Position numbers and translations under genes: made by a program. Source: Amphirosellinia nigrospora (Eukaryota; Ascomycota; Sordariomycetes; Xylariales; Xylariaceae). From it: 64,000 nt of DNA. This document shows positions 60,971-64,000 of this stretch, one piece after another. Positions within the stretch are counted from its first letter, which is position 1, and every line of letters begins with the position of its first letter. Below the pieces are notes generated by a model. It saw nothing but the letters and a program-made list of their open reading frames with translations, was not told the DNA's origin and made no database searches. The DNA lies in the NCBI GenBank assembly GCA_004123355.1, contig SCHM01000003.1, positions 2,232,001 to 2,296,000 on the forward strand, written 5' to 3'.

Positions 60971-62219
60971 AGAAACCAGCTCACAACTTTACAATTGATG
61001 CATTACTACATATTACTAATTCTAAATACCCATACACCTCTACCATACTAGGAAACTCGTTCCTAGAATCACTATTCTCCATATCACCACTATTCCCACA
61101 CAATTTGCCTTCTACCAAAACAAACTTGCAATACCTACCCACCCGGACATAGACCTCAAGAGAAAGAGACGGGAGACGGGGGAGGGAGACGGAGCGAGAG
61201 AAAGATGTCGAGCCGTGGTTGTTGATAGAATTTTTTTGCACTTCTACTTGTTTTAACACCCCCACAAAATGTTCTGACACCAGGCGACGCGTCTCAATAC
61301 TTGAAACAATCTATTCGGTTGTGTGTGACTTCTTTCTTCGGCTAATTTTATGTATATACGTAATGTGTGTAGTAGGTACGATGATGAGAAAAAGCAAGAA
61401 AGAAAGAGGAGGGCGATATCGTTGTCATGCCAACTCAGTTCCCGTACCCCTCAATTTACGACTTTGCACTGGGCGGCGTTGTTAGGATATATACTCGGAA
61501 ATATCTACTCTTTAGGAGAGAACAGAAGTTAGTTTTAAAACATTGGCTTGTTCATTCGTTTGTTCGTGTCTGCTAGTCTTCGTGGTCTATCGAGTCGTGC
61601 TGGAACTATCTAATCGGAAGCTCTCTCCCGCACTCGGAGACTGTGTGCCTAGCGACCTGGCGCACAAGTAGTCCGCCCGCCCGGGTGTTTCTTTTGCGAC
61701 GTAAGCGATACCTTATTATTTGAGACACTTTAGGCACCTAGTCGTGCGGCTGGATTGTTCAGCTGCGGGTTCCATCACGCTGGGTTCGCTTAAGCAAGAT
61801 AAATCCTCCTGAGAATCTACACTACAAGTAGATTAAAGTTTGTGGTGTTTTTTATCCCCTATACCCTAGACCCCCTTTTTTTTTAATTTCTTATGTCTTA
61901 TTTCCGTTTGTAGGGAATGAATGTCTGCACGGTCGCCGTAAACTTAAGTATCTCGTGTTGGGCGGCGCCTATATCTTGTTATTTATTAGTTTTCGTCGAC
62001 CCGCTCTAGAGAGAATGCCATTATGTGTCTTGTGTGTTCTCTGACCCTTATATAAATGCTCCAAAGAAAAACCCAATCAAGCTCGGCGTGTCTAATGCGC
62101 CGGCGCGCTTACGTTGCGTTGTATATCGCGTAGTTTAATCTAGTATGCATGAGAGATGGCGGGGATGTTTTTGTGGCTCCAGGGTGGCGACTGGCAAAGC
62201 CTTGGCGGGCATTGCAAGC
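60971..62219. other. Intergenic region downstream of the ABC transporter
   Basis: About 1.25 kb without a recognised gene. It probably includes the transporter's 3' UTR. Short open frames (about 61219-61532) have no domain. GC-balanced up to the sharp change at about 62220. Confidence 0.4.
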
Positions 62220-64000
62220 CAGCCCTACCCTACAGCTATAAGTATTTAGCCTACTATAGAAACTAGACTTAGCCTTTACTTAATTAATTAACCTAGTATA
62301 TTAAGACCTAATTTATATAGCCTAAACTATAATAATAAAAGCTTTATAAGTTATTTAATATAAGTTAATAAGCACGTATAAATAACTATTTGCGTAGCTT
62401 TATAGCTTTTATTTAAAACTATTATATAATTATAAATAACTTGTAGCTAATTAAATAAAAATTTAACTTTGCAATTATTAATTAAATATTTTATCGAAAC
62501 TATTTTAAAAAATATATTTTACAATATTTATTTTATATATAATAGCAGATTTTATAAAGCGTATTTTAAAATAAAAAATAATAGTTTTATAACGGATATA
62601 AATAGCTTAGCGTTAAATAATTTAATAAACGTTTTATTAGCTATAAATATAATAAGCTATAATATTTATATTAATATATTAATAACTAATATACTAAACA
62701 AATTAACTAATTAAAAACGAAAATAAATTTATAATTCGAAGCTATATTAATAAAAATAAAAAAAAGTTTTTAAAAACTAATTTATAAAACTAAAATAATA
62801 ATATTATAATTATATTAATAAATATAATAATAAAACTAGTAATAACTTTAGCGTTATTATTTTAGTAAATATATTAATAAATATAATAATAAACTTTTTA
62901 TATATATTTATAAATACTAAAAAAAAATAAAATATATATATAATAACTAATTAATATAATTAATTAAAAACAATTAAAAAACTTTTTATTAAACTTATAA
63001 AAATATAAAAGCTTAAATTTTATTTAAACCTAATAAAAATAAACGTTTAAACTATTTTTTTTAATATATTTTTAATAAATAATATTATTAAACTAAATAA
63101 ATATAAAACAAAAATAAAATAATTATACTATTTAATTTACGTTTAATTTAAGCTAATTATACTATATTAAATAAAATATATTAAATTTAAATATAATTAA
63201 TATAAGTTTTAATATTTTATAAATTATAAACTAAAAAAGTTATATTTAAATTAATAAGTAATTTTTAATAAATAATATTATTTATTAAAAATAATAATAT
63301 AGTAGCTATTTAGATCGATTTTTTAGAAATAATAATTTAAATATTAAATATTTATAACGTATTATATAGCTTTTTAATAATATTTATAGAACTATTATTA
63401 TTTAAAACAAAATATATATAAGCTATTTTTAAAAATTATAAAAAGCTTTTTATTAACTATTAAAAAATATTCGAAATATTTAACAAATATATAACGTTAT
63501 AATTAATAAGCTTATTATATATTTTAAATATTTAGCTTAATATAAAACGTTTTAATAAAAAATAAAATAAACTAAATTATAAAAAAAATAATATAAATAT
63601 TAAAAATAATTATTATAATTTTTATAAAACTAAAATTTATAATACTTTTAAAATTATTATATAATTTTAAAATATATAATATTTTATTATAATTATAATA
63701 TTATTAAAAGTATAATAAATAAACTTGCTATAAATTAATTTAACTAGTTAATAATATAAAAATAACCCGAAAATACTAATGCTTATTATTTTAAACTTTT
63801 ATATTAATAATTAAAAATTAGCCGTATTATTAAAATTAATAATAATAATATAAAATAATAAACCTATAATAATAAATATATAATAAAAATAATAAATAAT
63901 ATATTTAACTATAATAAGCTTAATTATTAAGCTAAAAACTACTATAAAAAAATATAATAGTTTAAAATAATAAAACTATAAAACTAATTTAGCTAATTTA
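62220..64000. repeat. Second RIP-type AT-rich tract, continues past the window
   Basis: At about 62220 (after CCAGCCCTACCC) composition drops abruptly to extreme AT and stays so to the window end, with TA-rich sequence like the 7-26 kb block. That pattern indicates another RIP-eroded repeat. The left boundary TA-CAGCTATAAGTATTTAGCC could be a TA-flanked transposon end, but no partner end is inside the window and no domain is readable; the 62469-62714 open frame is low-complexity. Family undetermined. Confidence 0.55.

Overview
The window comes from a filamentous ascomycete, probably a Sordariomycete. The genes have short introns (about 50-120 bp) with GT...AG borders, CT-rich leaders, and families typical of Pezizomycotina (RTA1-type membrane protein, Zn2Cys6 regulator, PDR-type ABC transporter, HR-PKS and NRPS fragments). 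GC-balanced gene DNA alternates abruptly with extremely AT-rich repeat DNA, the pattern left by repeat-induced point mutation (RIP).

Layout. Left arm (1-6.4 kb): a BTB/POZ gene running off the edge (-), the ER ubiquitin-conjugating enzyme UBC6 (-), and the mitochondrial outer-membrane insertase SAM50 (+), the last two divergently arranged. Repeat block (6.9-26.45 kb): a three-layer nest. The outermost is a roughly 5 kb element with inverted terminal repeats of about 115 bp and apparent TA target duplication. A minus-strand LTR retroelement (6966-21422, TSD ATATC) sits inside its left inverted repeat. A Ty1/copia element (8670-15973, TSD AAAAT) sits inside that. All are RIP-eroded fossils. The outer element also holds a 69-bp tandem array.

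Middle (26.5-34.3 kb): an aldo-keto reductase (+), an RTA1-like seven-helix protein (-), then relics of a secondary-metabolite locus: an NRPS adenylation fragment (-), the C-terminal half of a reducing PKS (+) and a Zn2Cys6 regulator remnant (-).

Right arm (36.4-61 kb): a large BTB-domain protein (+), a PAQR/hemolysin-III-like receptor (-), a TMEM135-like membrane protein (+), a secreted GH30 glucanase (+), a possible small hypothetical gene (-), and a PDR-type ABC transporter (+). Gene-poor stretches between them carry two copies of a rearranged dispersed repeat. From about 62.2 kb to the end there is a second RIP-type AT-rich tract.

A feature of the whole window is that nearly every host gene, including ones expected to be essential or nearly so (UBC6, SAM50), is well conserved but interrupted by one-base frame breaks. 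Uncorrected assembly indels are the simplest explanation, so host genes are annotated here as CDS spans with breaks noted. Intron borders were placed by eye from splice motifs and family conservation.
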